Numbered from the stretch's first letter, positions 26,303-35,401 are shown. The stretch is DNA of 64,000 nt from Vibrio sp. YMD68 (GCF_029958905.1 NZ_CP124613.1:62001-126000), one strand, 5' to 3'. Notes: generated by a model not told the origin, from the letters alone. Translations and numbers: made by a program.

Positions 26303-26602
26303 CTACCTCGATGAAAAAACCGGCTCATAGTGCTCGACAGTTGGAAACGGATCATAGAAATGATGCAGTAACGCTTTCCATTCCTGATACTGCTCCGATT
26401 CTCTAAAACCTTCAGTGTGAGCCTGCAATGTTTGCCAATTTACGATTAAAATAAAACGATTAGGATCTTCAATACACCGCTGTAATTGATGATCGATATA
26501 CCCATCCATTCCTGAAATAATGGCTTGGGCCTTTCTGAATGCTTGTTGAAACTCCTCGACAAGCAGCGGCTTCACATCTAAAACAGCCACTTCCATTATC
26601 AT
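26303..26602 (-). CDS. Antibiotic biosynthesis monooxygenase (ABM) domain protein
   Basis: 99 residues with the dimeric alpha-beta barrel pattern of the ABM family: EVAVLDVKPLLVEEFQQAF, FILIVNWQTLQAHTEGFRES and ...FYDPFPTVEHYEPV. Members include small heme- or quinone-degrading monooxygenases and many without known substrate. AAGGAA lies upstream. It is translated just ahead of yccF on the same strand. Confidence 0.83.
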   Translation of the reverse strand: MIMEVAVLDVKPLLVEEFQQAFRKAQAIISGMDGYIDHQLQRCIEDPNRFILIVNWQTLQAHTEGFRESEQYQEWKALLHHFYDPFPTVEHYEPVFSSR

Positions 26603-26639
26603 AGTGTTGCTTTCCTTAACTCAATATGAACTTAAATGA

Positions 26640-27362
26640 TTAAAACGCTTGCCACACTGCGGTTACTCCACTCACAGAGCACAATACCAAGGCACCAGCA
26701 CGTATTATTTCTTTGGGTAAGGTTTGTGTCGTGGCAATAGCCAATCTATAGCCGATCCAAGATGCAGGAATCAACGGAATCGTAATCCACAAATGATGTG
26801 TATTCAAAAATCCGGCTGGAATCTGAATAATGAGTGAAATAAGAGAACTGAACACGAAGAAGGCAGATAAATTGCCGCGAAGCTGATTGGCCTCCTGATG
26901 CTGAAGCAACAGTGCCATTGGAGGGCCTCCGATAGAGGAACTCGTACCAAAGAATCCAGAAAAGAAACCCGCAATACCCATGCGCATTGGCGTGGGTTCA
27001 ATACGATAGGGGAGTAAACTCACAGCAACCGCAAATAGAACCAGAAAGCCCAGCCAAAGGGCCAACACATCCGTCGAAACCATAACCAGAAGAAACCCAC
27101 CAGCAATCGAACCCGGAACACGCCCAATCAATGCCATTTTGAGGCCACCTATAGATACGCTGGCGCGATGTTTTCGTGCATTAAGGATAGAGATAAACAG
27201 TGCCACTAAACATATTGGCGCAGGTACATAATCTGGAGAGATCAAAAATAACAAAGGCGCTGCAACAATAGCCAGTCCAAAACCAATCGCCGTTTGAACG
27301 AAAGAGCCTAAAAAAATCAGAAACATTGCAATTAACGCGGGGGTAGTTATCCATTCGGACAC
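26640..27362 (-). CDS. TSUP (DUF81) family permease
   Basis: 240 residues from a GTG start with AAGGA about 8-10 nt upstream. Eight hydrophobic segments and the TSUP pattern GSFVQTAIGFGLAIVAAPLL, repeated as GFFSGFFGTSSSIGGPPMALLL. Probably an anion exporter related to sulfite or sulfonate transport; the substrate is unknown. It may be cotranscribed with the ABM and yccF genes that follow. Confidence 0.87.
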   Translation of the reverse strand: MSEWITTPALIAMFLIFLGSFVQTAIGFGLAIVAAPLLFLISPDYVPAPICLVALFISILNARKHRASVSIGGLKMALIGRVPGSIAGGFLLVMVSTDVLALWLGFLVLFAVAVSLLPYRIEPTPMRMGIAGFFSGFFGTSSSIGGPPMALLLQHQEANQLRGNLSAFFVFSSLISLIIQIPAGFLNTHHLWITIPLIPASWIGYRLAIATTQTLPKEIIRAGALVLCSVSGVTAVWQAF

Positions 27363-27426
27363 GACACAATTCCTTACACCTAGATACCAAGCCTCATCAT
27401 AATCTATCTATATGAAAATCATATAA

Positions 27427-27454
27427 CTAAATCAAAACGGCTAAATCAAAACGG
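27427..27454. repeat. Tandem duplication of a 14-bp unit
   Basis: CTAAATCAAAACGG occurs twice in exact tandem, followed by diverged copies (GGCCAAAC.., ACGGCTAGAAA). It lies between the TSUP and MFS genes. Confidence 0.6.
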
Positions 27455-27491
27455 CCAAACAATTAAAGCTAGAAACAAATACGGCTAGAAA

Positions 27492-27521
27492 TAAAAACCC
27501 ACCGTAATAGCTGATGGGTTT
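27492..27521 (-). terminator. Intrinsic terminator downstream of the MFS gene
   Basis: On the minus strand AACCCA pairs with TGGGTT around a 13-nt loop, followed by TTTATT. It is 35 bp past the MFS stop. Confidence 0.7.
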
Positions 27522-27556
27522 ATCGACAATAACAGGAGCAACAACAATTCAGATAT

Positions 27557-28768
27557 TTAGTTCTGAGCAACCAATCTTGCCACTGGCTTATCGTTAATAG
27601 GCAAGTGTATCAATGCTGCAATAATAAAAGCCAATGCTACCGTGGACCACCAAATAGGGTCATAAGAGCCATAGTAGTCATAGATAAGCCCACCAACCCA
27701 AGCCCCTAGAAAGCTCCCGACTTGATGGGTAAAAAAGACAAGCCCATACAATGTCGACAAGTAACGAGCGCCAAAGATCTGCCTAACAAGTCCAGAAGTC
27801 AAAGGGACGGTTCCAAGCCAGCAGAATCCGATCGCCGCACCAAAAATTGCAGCCGTATGTTCGGTAATCGGTAGAGTCACAAACGCGCCAATAACAAGCG
27901 TGCGCATAAAATACAAAGCAGCCATCACATGACGTTTATTAAAACGATCCCCCATGACTCCCCAAAAATAGGATCCAAAAATATTAAATATGCCCACATA
28001 CGCTAACGCCATGGCTGCGCTTGAGGCTGGCAAATTTTTGTCTGCCAAATAGCTTGGTAAATGCGTCGCGATAAACATGACATGAAAGCCACAAACAAAG
28101 AAACCTGCATGAATGAGCCAGTAACCTTTATGTGAGAAAGCTTCATTCAGTGCTTGTTTTAGGGTTTGATTCTCTTCTGAGTTCGATGCCAAATTAGGGG
28201 CAGGCTTAGCGGTTTTCATGAACATTGCAAAGGCAATCATGACCGTACAGAGTAACGCAAATACCTGCATTGCTCCTTGCCAATCGAAATGCGCAATGAA
28301 TGTTTGAGCACCAGGGATGAGTGCAAACATACCAAACGATCCAGCCGCGGTTGTTAATCCAAAAGCTTTAGCCGCATGCTGAGCCGGTACTACTTTAGCA
28401 ACCGCACCTAGCACTATCACATAGCTGGTCGCACTTAAACCTAGACCTACTAAAATCCCCAAAGACAGATAAAGCATGCTCGGATCGACAGCGATGGATG
28501 TTAAGTACAAGCCTGCCGAATAAGAGATGGCCCCCAGTATGATAATCCGCTTGGGTCCCCATTTATCCGCCGCCATGCCTACAAATGGCTGAAACACGCC
28601 AAACAAAAGGTTTTGAAGGGCAATGGCAAAGCTAAAAAACTCGCGCCCTGTCCCGAAGTAATCCGAGATAGGCATCATAAAGATACCGAAAGACTGCCTT
28701 ATCCCTAGGCAAACAACTAAGATGCCAATCCCTAGCCATACTAAAAGTGGAAATCGAAAAATGCTCAT
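27557..28768 (-). CDS. Major facilitator superfamily transporter
   Basis: 403 residues, about twelve hydrophobic segments, with the MFS loop 2-3 motif visible as GMAADKWGPKRII and its second-half counterpart GVMGDRFNKRHVM. It resembles OFA/monocarboxylate-type or NNP-like carriers (LGIRQSFGIFMMPISDYFG), but the substrate cannot be assigned. A small His-rich ORF precedes it on the same strand with an 11-nt start region gap, which suggests cotranscription. Confidence 0.9.
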   Translation of the reverse strand: MSIFRFPLLVWLGIGILVVCLGIRQSFGIFMMPISDYFGTGREFFSFAIALQNLLFGVFQPFVGMAADKWGPKRIIILGAISYSAGLYLTSIAVDPSMLYLSLGILVGLGLSATSYVIVLGAVAKVVPAQHAAKAFGLTTAAGSFGMFALIPGAQTFIAHFDWQGAMQVFALLCTVMIAFAMFMKTAKPAPNLASNSEENQTLKQALNEAFSHKGYWLIHAGFFVCGFHVMFIATHLPSYLADKNLPASSAAMALAYVGIFNIFGSYFWGVMGDRFNKRHVMAALYFMRTLVIGAFVTLPITEHTAAIFGAAIGFCWLGTVPLTSGLVRQIFGARYLSTLYGLVFFTHQVGSFLGAWVGGLIYDYYGSYDPIWWSTVALAFIIAALIHLPINDKPVARLVAQN

Positions 28769-28791
28769 AGACTCGTCTTACTCAATGTTAA

Positions 28792-28980
28792 TTAATGGTG
28801 GTGAGAATGGTTGATGTCACCCGTTTGTTGATGACACCCGCTGTTAATTGCTTGCTCAGCTAACAGCGTTAAAAGTCGTGGGGTGTTGTGAACCACCACT
28901 AACGATAGAGACAGCAATAACACCATCCTTGCAAGTTGAGCCAAAATAGATTGTGAAAACCAAAGAGACTTAAAAGACAT
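28792..28980 (-). CDS. Small membrane-anchored protein with His-rich C-terminus
   Basis: 62 residues from the ATG at 28980 (GGTGAG 4 nt upstream). A longer frame runs to 29073 but its N-terminus looks non-coding. There is one hydrophobic helix (LARMVLLLSLSLVVVHN) and a tail ending SGCHQQTGDINHSHHH, with a Cys and five His that could bind metal. I do not recognise the family. It lies 23 bp upstream of the MFS gene and may be its partner. Confidence 0.55.
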   Translation of the reverse strand: MSFKSLWFSQSILAQLARMVLLLSLSLVVVHNTPRLLTLLAEQAINSGCHQQTGDINHSHHH

Positions 28981-29209
28981 CTCGCTCACCAGTGATATCA
29001 GGGTTAAAAAATCAGCGCGAAGTGTAGTGACTATTCCCAAATGACGCCAATGACATTTTGGTACAAGGGCCATGCATAATTTGCATACCTGTTTTATTCG
29101 ATGCTATCGAGTTCACTCTTCACGCCAAGGCTATTCAAATCGAGTTTGAAGTCCGTTCTAAATAAAACACACAAGTGCTATTTAGCATCGGTTCCTACTC
29201 ATCACTCAA

Positions 29210-29644
29210 TCATTCTTTCTCTTGCTTCTCTTGCTTCTCTGACTGGTGAGGCGTTGCGATAAGTTTAAAGCCTTCATCTAACCACCCAGTGACACCGCCG
29301 ATCATCTTCTTAACGGGCCTTCCTAACTTGGCTAATCGAATCGCTGCTTTTTCAGTGCCATTACAGTGAGGGCCAGCACAGTACACTACAAACAATGTCT
29401 CAGCAGGAAACTCATTCAGTCTCTTTTCATTTATTCTCGTGTGGGGAATATTAATCGCACCATCAATATGGCCTTGATCAAATAGATTTTCCCCTCTCAC
29501 ATCGACGAGTACAAAGTCTTGACGATCATTCGTTGTCGCGTGGTGAACATCCCAGCAATCGGTTTCAAATCTTAGTAATAACTCAAAATGGTTTAATGCC
29601 GCTTGGCTATCTGCCGCCTGAATTCTTGAAACTGCACTTGTCAT
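29210..29644 (-). CDS. Rhodanese-like domain protein
   Basis: 144 residues. The rhodanese fold is clear: FVLVDVRGENLFDQGHIDGAINIPH, then the active-site loop YCAGPHCNGT with Cys89, then IGGVTGWLDEGF. It probably handles persulfide sulfur or acts as a sulfurtransferase. The last residues (QEKQEKQEKE-like) come from a short tandem repeat of 9 bp at the 3' end. The gene diverges from a GlxA-type regulator 122 bp away, an arrangement seen with FtrA-type regulators, so that regulator probably controls it. AGGGAA precedes the ATG. Confidence 0.9.
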   Translation of the reverse strand: MTSAVSRIQAADSQAALNHFELLLRFETDCWDVHHATTNDRQDFVLVDVRGENLFDQGHIDGAINIPHTRINEKRLNEFPAETLFVVYCAGPHCNGTEKAAIRLAKLGRPVKKMIGGVTGWLDEGFKLIATPHQSEKQEKQEKE

Positions 29645-29766
29645 AACGATTCCCTATTCATGTTTGTCCTGGGGTTATTATCAACGGCACTACCCAACAA
29701 AAACATTGGCTCAAAAGACAATATGCGTTAATAATAAGCCATACTATTCAAGAATGATGACCAAAG

Positions 29767-30753
29767 ATGACGATGATTAAGGTGGCAATACTGTCTCATG
29801 CGGATGTTTCTCTGTTTGAATTGGCTTGTGCCGTAGAGCTTTTTGCTCTTCCAAGGCCAGAATTTGATGATTGGTATCAAGCCGACGTTATTAATCTCGA
29901 TAACGAACCAATCACAAGTACTGCTCATATTGGCCTCTCAACTCAGTTTGTCCCATCCATTGACAAATATGACGTCCTCATTATTCCTAGCTGGCCGACG
30001 ATGGAGAAAACCGTACCGTCGATAATACGAGCACAAGTGAGCCAGTTTCACGCGAGGGGTAAGCGAATTCTTTCTTTCTGCTCTGGGGCTTTTTTATTGG
30101 CTGAGCTAGGTATTCTTAACGGCAGAAAAGCCACGACCCACTGGAAATTTGAATCTTTATTTCGCCATCGTTTTCCTCATATTCAATACGCAGCCAATGT
30201 TTTGTACTTGTTTGACGGAAATGTTGGGTGTTCAGCCGGAAGTGCTGCGGGGTTAGATCTTGGGCTCGCAGTGATTAGAAGTGACTATGGCTATGAAGTG
30301 GCAAATCAAGTGGCGAAGCGGTTGGTTGTTTCCGGACATAGGCAAGGGGGTCAATCTCAATTTGTTGAAACGCCAATGCTCGAGGTGCCAAACCAGTTTT
30401 CACACGCACTCGCATGGGCGCAAGATAACCTCGATAAATCGATCTCAATTGATGAACTGGCCACCAAAGCAAACATGTCTCGCCGTACCTTTGATAGAAA
30501 GTTTAGAGGTTGCTTTGATTTGTCACCAAAAGAGTGGATCATTTGTCAACGTATTGAACGTGCGAAGGGGCTTCTTGAAAGCAGTAATATGACCATTGAA
30601 CGGCTGTCACAAGCGTCTGGTTTTGATACATCAATGACAATGCGGCATCACTTTCGACAGTTGGTTGGTGTTTCTCCCAAAGTGTACCGACAGCAATTTT
30701 TCCAAAATTCAGGCGCTGGTGCTACTCACACCGATGAATCTTTTGCAAAGTAA
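29767..30753 (+). CDS. GlxA/FtrA-type AraC-family transcriptional regulator
   Basis: 328 residues. The N-terminal DJ-1/PfpI-like domain (about 4-190) has a nucleophile-elbow Cys105 in ILSFCSGAFLLAELG. The C-terminal AraC domain has two helix-turn-helix motifs (SIDELATKANMSRRTFDRKF and TIERLSQASGFDTSMTMRHHF). This architecture senses small molecules and usually activates a divergent gene; here that is the rhodanese gene. Start between ATG 29767 and ATG 29773 is not decided by the sequence. Confidence 0.9.
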   Translation: MTMIKVAILSHADVSLFELACAVELFALPRPEFDDWYQADVINLDNEPITSTAHIGLSTQFVPSIDKYDVLIIPSWPTMEKTVPSIIRAQVSQFHARGKRILSFCSGAFLLAELGILNGRKATTHWKFESLFRHRFPHIQYAANVLYLFDGNVGCSAGSAAGLDLGLAVIRSDYGYEVANQVAKRLVVSGHRQGGQSQFVETPMLEVPNQFSHALAWAQDNLDKSISIDELATKANMSRRTFDRKFRGCFDLSPKEWIICQRIERAKGLLESSNMTIERLSQASGFDTSMTMRHHFRQLVGVSPKVYRQQFFQNSGAGATHTDESFAK

Positions 30754-30870
30754 TGCTTCTCAACAAAGCCAGAAAACCGTAGTGAGTACTTACTGAAATC
30801 ACAGAGTATCACGACAAAGAAGAAAAACCGTGTCACACTCTTTATAACCCCTACATTTAAGGAACACCCT

Positions 30871-31872
30871 TTGGCGAGCTCTGAGCGGCATATAAAAGTC
30901 TGTACGATTAATCTGTTTAACTACGTAGATCCACCGAATGCGTTTTATGATTTTGCGAACATCTATACAAAAGAAGAATGGGCAATTAAAACCCGCTGGT
31001 TAAGCCAAACCATCACCGAAATCGATGCGGATATCATCGGCTTTCAGGAAGTATTCAGTATTGATTCACTAAGAAAAATGGTGCATTTGCTTGGCTACCC
31101 CCATTTTGTCACCGTGGATACGCCAGAGGTTGAGCAAGATTACATATACTCAAATCCTGTTGTGGCACTTGCATCACGACACCCAATCAGCCAAACCCTC
31201 TCTATTGACTCATCATCAGCTATTGCTCGTTCCCAAAGTAGTTTTGAATTTAATCGCACTCCAATTCATGCTGTTGTCGACATACCACAATTAGGTCCCA
31301 TCGATGTTTATGTGGTGCATTTAAAATCTCAACGTCCGACTGAACTCGACAGTCAACCTGACGAAGAGCGACATGAGGAACAATCGACTAGCGAACGTTG
31401 GTTACTCGAAAATCAAGGTAAATGGCTGTCAACGGTTCAGCGTGGTATGGAAGTCCACGTTCTTCATCACCATATGATTGAAACTAAAAAGCAGAATGGA
31501 CGGCCATGCTTACTCATGGGTGATTTTAATCAATCACTGCAAAGTAACGAATTTCATTGCTTAACATCAAGACACCTCTTTCGTCTTAAAGAATCAGAAA
31601 CGGCCTTATCGGCTTTCCACCTTCATAACAGCCGAGATCTGGTCCTTGAACAAACAGAAAGTCCATCAACACCCACCTACTATGTCGGGGCACAAGGAAA
31701 AGAACTGGACTATATTCTGCTGTCCAACGAATTCTCTGATTGCTCAAATCAAGCCCGTGCGATCGTCACCGACTATCAGGTCATCGACTCACATTTAGTC
31801 AACCCACGCTACGGCCATGACCACATAAGTACCGATCATGGAATCGTAACGGTAAATATTTCAATTATTTAA
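30871..31872 (+). CDS. Endonuclease/exonuclease/phosphatase (EEP) family hydrolase
   Basis: 333 residues from a TTG start that has AAGGA 7 nt upstream; no early ATG exists. The EEP motifs are in order: TINLFNYVDP, IIGFQEVF with the metal-binding Glu, VHLKSQRP, LMGDFNQS and STDHGIVTV with the final Asp-His pair. It is a metal-dependent phosphodiesterase; nucleic acid, lipid or other substrate cannot be told. No signal peptide is visible. A GNAT gene follows 66 bp on. Confidence 0.87.
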   Translation: MASSERHIKVCTINLFNYVDPPNAFYDFANIYTKEEWAIKTRWLSQTITEIDADIIGFQEVFSIDSLRKMVHLLGYPHFVTVDTPEVEQDYIYSNPVVALASRHPISQTLSIDSSSAIARSQSSFEFNRTPIHAVVDIPQLGPIDVYVVHLKSQRPTELDSQPDEERHEEQSTSERWLLENQGKWLSTVQRGMEVHVLHHHMIETKKQNGRPCLLMGDFNQSLQSNEFHCLTSRHLFRLKESETALSAFHLHNSRDLVLEQTESPSTPTYYVGAQGKELDYILLSNEFSDCSNQARAIVTDYQVIDSHLVNPRYGHDHISTDHGIVTVNISII

Positions 31873-31938
31873 TTCAAAATGCACGCTGTTTGTGGTTTAA
31901 ATATGGGAATAGCCACTGACCCAATGGAGCAATATCAG

Positions 31939-32433
31939 ATGGACATCATAGTCAGACCCACTCGAGTCGAAGACGCGGCGGCGGTATGTCACGTTTATTC
32001 CCAATACCGATCTCAACGCGAAACCTTACAACTGCCCAACCCTTCTGCAGATATGTGGGAAAACCGTTTACAGAACATCCCGACAGGCGTTTACTCCTTC
32101 GTGGCCGAAGTGGATGGGAAAGTGGTGGGTAATATTGGTTTCGAACACGCACAAAACCCCCGCCGATCGCACTGTGGCAGTTTTGGTTTAGGGGTTCACG
32201 ATGAATACCAAGGAAAAGGCATCGGCAGCAAACTGATTGAAACAGTACTAGATTTGGCGGATAACTGGCTACAAATAAAACGGGTGCATATCGAGGTTAA
32301 CGTCGATAATCACAACGCTATCGCCTGTTATAAAAAGTTCGGGTTCAAAATAGAAGGCGAAGCGGAAAACTCGGCCTTTAGGGACGGACACTACGTAAAC
32401 ACTTACTACATGGCAAGAGTGAAAGCCGATTAA
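31939..32433 (+). CDS. aaaT: GNAT N-acetyltransferase, YhhY/AaaT-like (L-amino acid acetyltransferase)
   Basis: 165 residues from the ATG at 31939, supported by GGAG 9 nt upstream; upstream in-frame starts give an unlikely extension. It parallels E. coli YhhY/AaaT along its length: TLQLPNPSADMWENRL, the RRSH segment, the acetyl-CoA loop YQGKGIGSKL (consensus Q-x-x-G-x-G/A), ADNWLQIKRVHIEV and YKKFGFKIEGEAE ending YYMARVK. AaaT acetylates amino acids such as Phe and Met. The symbol rests on remembered similarity. Confidence 0.82.
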   Translation: MDIIVRPTRVEDAAAVCHVYSQYRSQRETLQLPNPSADMWENRLQNIPTGVYSFVAEVDGKVVGNIGFEHAQNPRRSHCGSFGLGVHDEYQGKGIGSKLIETVLDLADNWLQIKRVHIEVNVDNHNAIACYKKFGFKIEGEAENSAFRDGHYVNTYYMARVKAD

Positions 32434-32490
32434 GCTAGAGTTTAGGGTGTCGGTTATTATTCGAGTATTCGTCTTGCTCGATGGCTAACC

Positions 32491-33462
32491 CTACTTAGAC
32501 TCAGTGAGTTGCTTTAACGCCCTTTCTTTCAACGATTCAGTGTAGTTATTGATCTTCCAATGCCCTGGACTCCAACCTTTAACAAACCGTTGAAAGTCAG
32601 CCCAAGCAATCGGAAACAAAGGTCGCCAAGCGGATTCTACAGACTCAGAATCTAAATGGGGTTGATAGAGTGCCAGTGCCGATCTTAAGTAGAAAAAGTA
32701 CTCATTGAGTACGTCTTTTTCAGCGTCATGACACGCTTTAGGGTCAATGGCACTGCTCATAAACAATGCCACATCCTTCATCGCACACCCTTTTCCGACA
32801 TATTGAAAATCAACGGCCGCTGCTTGGGTTCCGCAGGCCGTGAAACAAAAATTCGCCAGCTTAGCATCGCCGTGTACTAACGTTTGATAAGGCGCAAGAG
32901 TTAAGATTCGATCGATTTTTTTAGCCGCTTGCTTAAGTTCTTCGTCGGCTAATTTCTCTAATTCATCGGGGCGAGTTTGCAAGTGCCAATAGGTTCCCGA
33001 TGGCCAAAGCCCTTCCCCTTCATGGCCAATGTGTTTTGCGTGAAAGTGAGCTAGCCATTTCAAACTCGCAGATATTTGAGCTTTCGTTGCGACCTCGCTC
33101 ACCGTGTTAAACCCCACACTGGCGAGATCTTCCATCACTAACACATGTTTCAGATCGTATTGCTCAATATGAATCGGGGACGGAACGTAGCAGAGCAGAT
33201 CGCATTTCGCCGCGTATTGGCGATACCACTGCATTTCAACGAGATAAGAATGGATCTTTCTTTGATGAGATAACTCCGTATTCCACCCTTTGGGATGACA
33301 ACTGGGCTTTGGAAGCTCAATGCGTTTAACGATGACACTCTTGTTGTCAGCAGATAGCCTCACCAGCTCACCATACCCACCCCAAAGTGGCTGAATGATG
33401 CTCACTTTAATGGGAAGGGTAAGATCCAGTATCGCTGCTAATTGAGAATAATCTGGCGTCAC
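32491..33462 (-). CDS. APH/EcKinase-like phosphotransferase
   Basis: 323 residues. The GTG at 33462 has GGAG 5 nt upstream and begins 12 bp after the gltS stop, so it is the second gene of a gltS operon. Kinase-like features: a Lys in VIVKRIELP, the catalytic-loop motif LVHGDAKLANFCF and the metal-binding VDFQYVGKGCAMKD (DFG-like). It resembles aminoglycoside/ecdysteroid-type small-molecule kinases. The substrate is unknown. Confidence 0.83.
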   Translation of the reverse strand: MTPDYSQLAAILDLTLPIKVSIIQPLWGGYGELVRLSADNKSVIVKRIELPKPSCHPKGWNTELSHQRKIHSYLVEMQWYRQYAAKCDLLCYVPSPIHIEQYDLKHVLVMEDLASVGFNTVSEVATKAQISASLKWLAHFHAKHIGHEGEGLWPSGTYWHLQTRPDELEKLADEELKQAAKKIDRILTLAPYQTLVHGDAKLANFCFTACGTQAAAVDFQYVGKGCAMKDVALFMSSAIDPKACHDAEKDVLNEYFFYLRSALALYQPHLDSESVESAWRPLFPIAWADFQRFVKGWSPGHWKINNYTESLKERALKQLTESK

Positions 33463-33474
33463 ATTATCTCCATC

Positions 33475-34701
33475 TTATCCAATAAAGCTGATATAGCTTT
33501 GTAAAATAATCAGGTTAACAATATCAATAAAGAAAGCACCGACAATAGGCACCACCATAAATGCCTGTGGCGATGGGCCAAACTTATTCACTAAAGACCC
33601 CATGTTCATGACCGCAGTCGGTGTTGCCCCTAGACCAAAACCACAATGCCCTCCAGCAATGACCGCTGCATCATAATTCGAACCCATGACTTTAAAGGTA
33701 ATGAAGTAAGAAAATAATCCCAGAACCACCGATTGAACGGCCAAAATAGTGAGAAAGGGAATCGCTAAGTCGAAGATATTCCACAATTTCAAACTCATCA
33801 ATGCCATGGCTAAGAATAGAGACAGTGAGACAGTACCCAAAATGTCGACCGTTTCAGAATCAACCTTATGTACTTTTGTCACTTCCAGTATATTCGTGAT
33901 AAACACACCGATAAATAACGCATATACAAAGTCTGGGATCATCAGCCAACCAATGTTAAATGAACTTACCCATTGCTCTAAATACGTTGAGCCAGTAACA
34001 CAAATCAGGAGGATAAACAGAACTTCAATGACCTTTTTGGCGGTTACTTTATCTTCTTCATATTCGTTATAGGTGACTAATTCTGGGAAGCGTTCATGGG
34101 TGTTGATGCCGCTGCCATATTCAGATTCAAGGTCGTTTTTGGATATCAGCTTCTGTGCAACAGGGCTGCCTATAATGCCACCAATGATCAAACCAAATGT
34201 GGCGGATGCCATTGCTATCTCTAGGGTATTGGCTAAGCCAAAACTATCAGAGAAGGTTTGTGACCAAGCGGCTCCAGTACCATGCCCACCAGACAGTGTG
34301 ATCGACCCTGCGATTAGGCCCATCAGAGGATCGAGCCCAAAGGTACTCGCAAGTGTCACACCGACGCCGTTTTGAATGATGATATAAACAGATGCGACCG
34401 CTAAAAATAGAAAGACTTTCGCTCCACCTTTCATTAATTGGGTGTAATTGGCCGCAAGGCCAACGGTACTAAAAAACATCAACATGAATGTATTTTGCAA
34501 CGGCAAAGAAAAAGAAAGGCTAATACCTTTGAAGTGCATAATGGTGATACAGATGGCGATGATCAAACCGCCGACAATAGGCTCTGGGATATTAAAGCGT
34601 TTTAGAATTGGTAGCTTGGTGTTAACAAAATGGCCTAAAAATAAGACGCTAATTGCGATTAAGAAAGACTCTAGTGGCCCAACTGAAATTAGATGATTCA
34701 T
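33475..34701 (-). CDS. gltS: Sodium/glutamate symporter GltS
   Basis: 408 residues with ten or more hydrophobic segments in two pseudo-symmetric halves. GltS patterns include ITLSGGHGTGAAWSQTF and, in the second half, VIAGGHCGFGLGATPTAVMNM, the re-entrant GGHGxG loops typical of the ESS family. It takes up glutamate with sodium. GAAGAGG precedes the ATG. It is followed closely by a kinase-like gene. Its upstream region holds the qrr RNA gene on the same strand, but qrr has its own terminator. Confidence 0.95.
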   Translation of the reverse strand: MNHLISVGPLESFLIAISVLFLGHFVNTKLPILKRFNIPEPIVGGLIIAICITIMHFKGISLSFSLPLQNTFMLMFFSTVGLAANYTQLMKGGAKVFLFLAVASVYIIIQNGVGVTLASTFGLDPLMGLIAGSITLSGGHGTGAAWSQTFSDSFGLANTLEIAMASATFGLIIGGIIGSPVAQKLISKNDLESEYGSGINTHERFPELVTYNEYEEDKVTAKKVIEVLFILLICVTGSTYLEQWVSSFNIGWLMIPDFVYALFIGVFITNILEVTKVHKVDSETVDILGTVSLSLFLAMALMSLKLWNIFDLAIPFLTILAVQSVVLGLFSYFITFKVMGSNYDAAVIAGGHCGFGLGATPTAVMNMGSLVNKFGPSPQAFMVVPIVGAFFIDIVNLIILQSYISFIG

Positions 34702-35014
34702 ATAACCTCTTCCGTTGTTTCACTCATCATCCTTAACGAGTAGGAGTTTCCGCGTTGTAAAAAGAATCACATCAACGCATCTCTCTATTTTAGATGAATT
34801 TTTCATACTGATTGCCATGATGAGCAACGCCATTTTACTGGTCTGACTGGCGGATACGAGTATCAAACTCGTCGATGTTGATGCTCTCAGAATGAGAATA
34901 TGGCGTGCATTATTAAACAATTCGCCCCTAATTGTCGAATTTTATGAGAAATCACTGATGGATTGCATTGCGTCTAACACAACTATTGGAGGAATACTGT
35001 TACGGATCTTCAGG
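34702..35014. other. Spacer between gltS and qrr
   Basis: About 310 bp with the presumed gltS promoter. A short antisense-like open frame exists here but lacks coding character. I see no other gene or RNA. Confidence 0.4.
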
Positions 35015-35122
35015 CAAAAAAATGGCCAATCGCAATAGAGCGATTGGCCGATATAATGTGTGAACAAAAAATTCACTAACAACGTCAGTTGGCTAGGTGA
35101 CCCTCGGCTTAAGAAGGGTCAC
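35015..35122 (-). ncRNA. qrr: Qrr quorum regulatory small RNA
   Basis: About 108 nt on the minus strand. The 5' hairpin is GTGACCCT...AGGGTCAC. The core that follows, CCTAGCCAACTGACGTTGTT, is the near-invariant Qrr segment that pairs with luxR/hapR, aphA and luxO messages. A second hairpin (GTGAA/TTCAC) comes next, then a terminator stem GGCCAATCGC/GCGATTGGCC followed by seven T (35016-35022). Qrr RNAs act with Hfq and are made at low cell density by phospho-LuxO. A sigma-54 promoter and two LuxO-type sites lie upstream. Which Qrr paralogue this is cannot be decided from the window. Confidence 0.96.
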
Positions 35123-35132
35123 AATGTATTAA

Positions 35133-35147
35133 GCAGTTATCGTGCCA
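35133..35147 (-). promoter_or_regulatory. Sigma-54 promoter of qrr
   Basis: TGGCACGATAACTGC on the minus strand fits the -24 GG/-12 GC consensus TGGCAC-N5-TTGC with one change (C for T). The -12 GC is about 12 nt before the first base of the Qrr 5' hairpin. Confidence 0.92.
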
Positions 35148-35220
35148 ACTTTTAAAACCTCAAAATAGAGCATTTAGATCGCATAAGTCTCCCCTTTTCA
35201 GTGCTAATCCAGATTTACCT

Positions 35221-35246
35221 TTGCATTTTGCAAATGCATTTTGCAT
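35221..35246. promoter_or_regulatory. Two tandem LuxO-type enhancer sites for qrr
   Basis: TTGCATTTTGCAA (35221-35233) is a perfect match to the LuxO consensus TTGCAWWWTGCAA. ATGCATTTTGCAT (35234-35246) abuts it and matches except for the outer bases. They lie about 100-125 bp upstream of the predicted qrr start, as expected for a sigma-54 enhancer. Confidence 0.9.
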
Positions 35247-35401
35247 AAATGAGCAAAATGCTATACCACCAGTTTCTTATTAATAAAAGACATAGTATTG
35301 GCACTTTCTTATCCTGCAATCTTAAACTCACCACTTATTTTCATACTTCTTTTGAGCAAGACTTAGTATACTGCGAGCATCATTTACCACACGTTGTAAC
35401 A

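Noticed and set aside
35249..35401. Upstream extension of the popT frame
   Set aside because: It begins just beside the LuxO operators, and the DUF368 signature starts right after ATG 35402.
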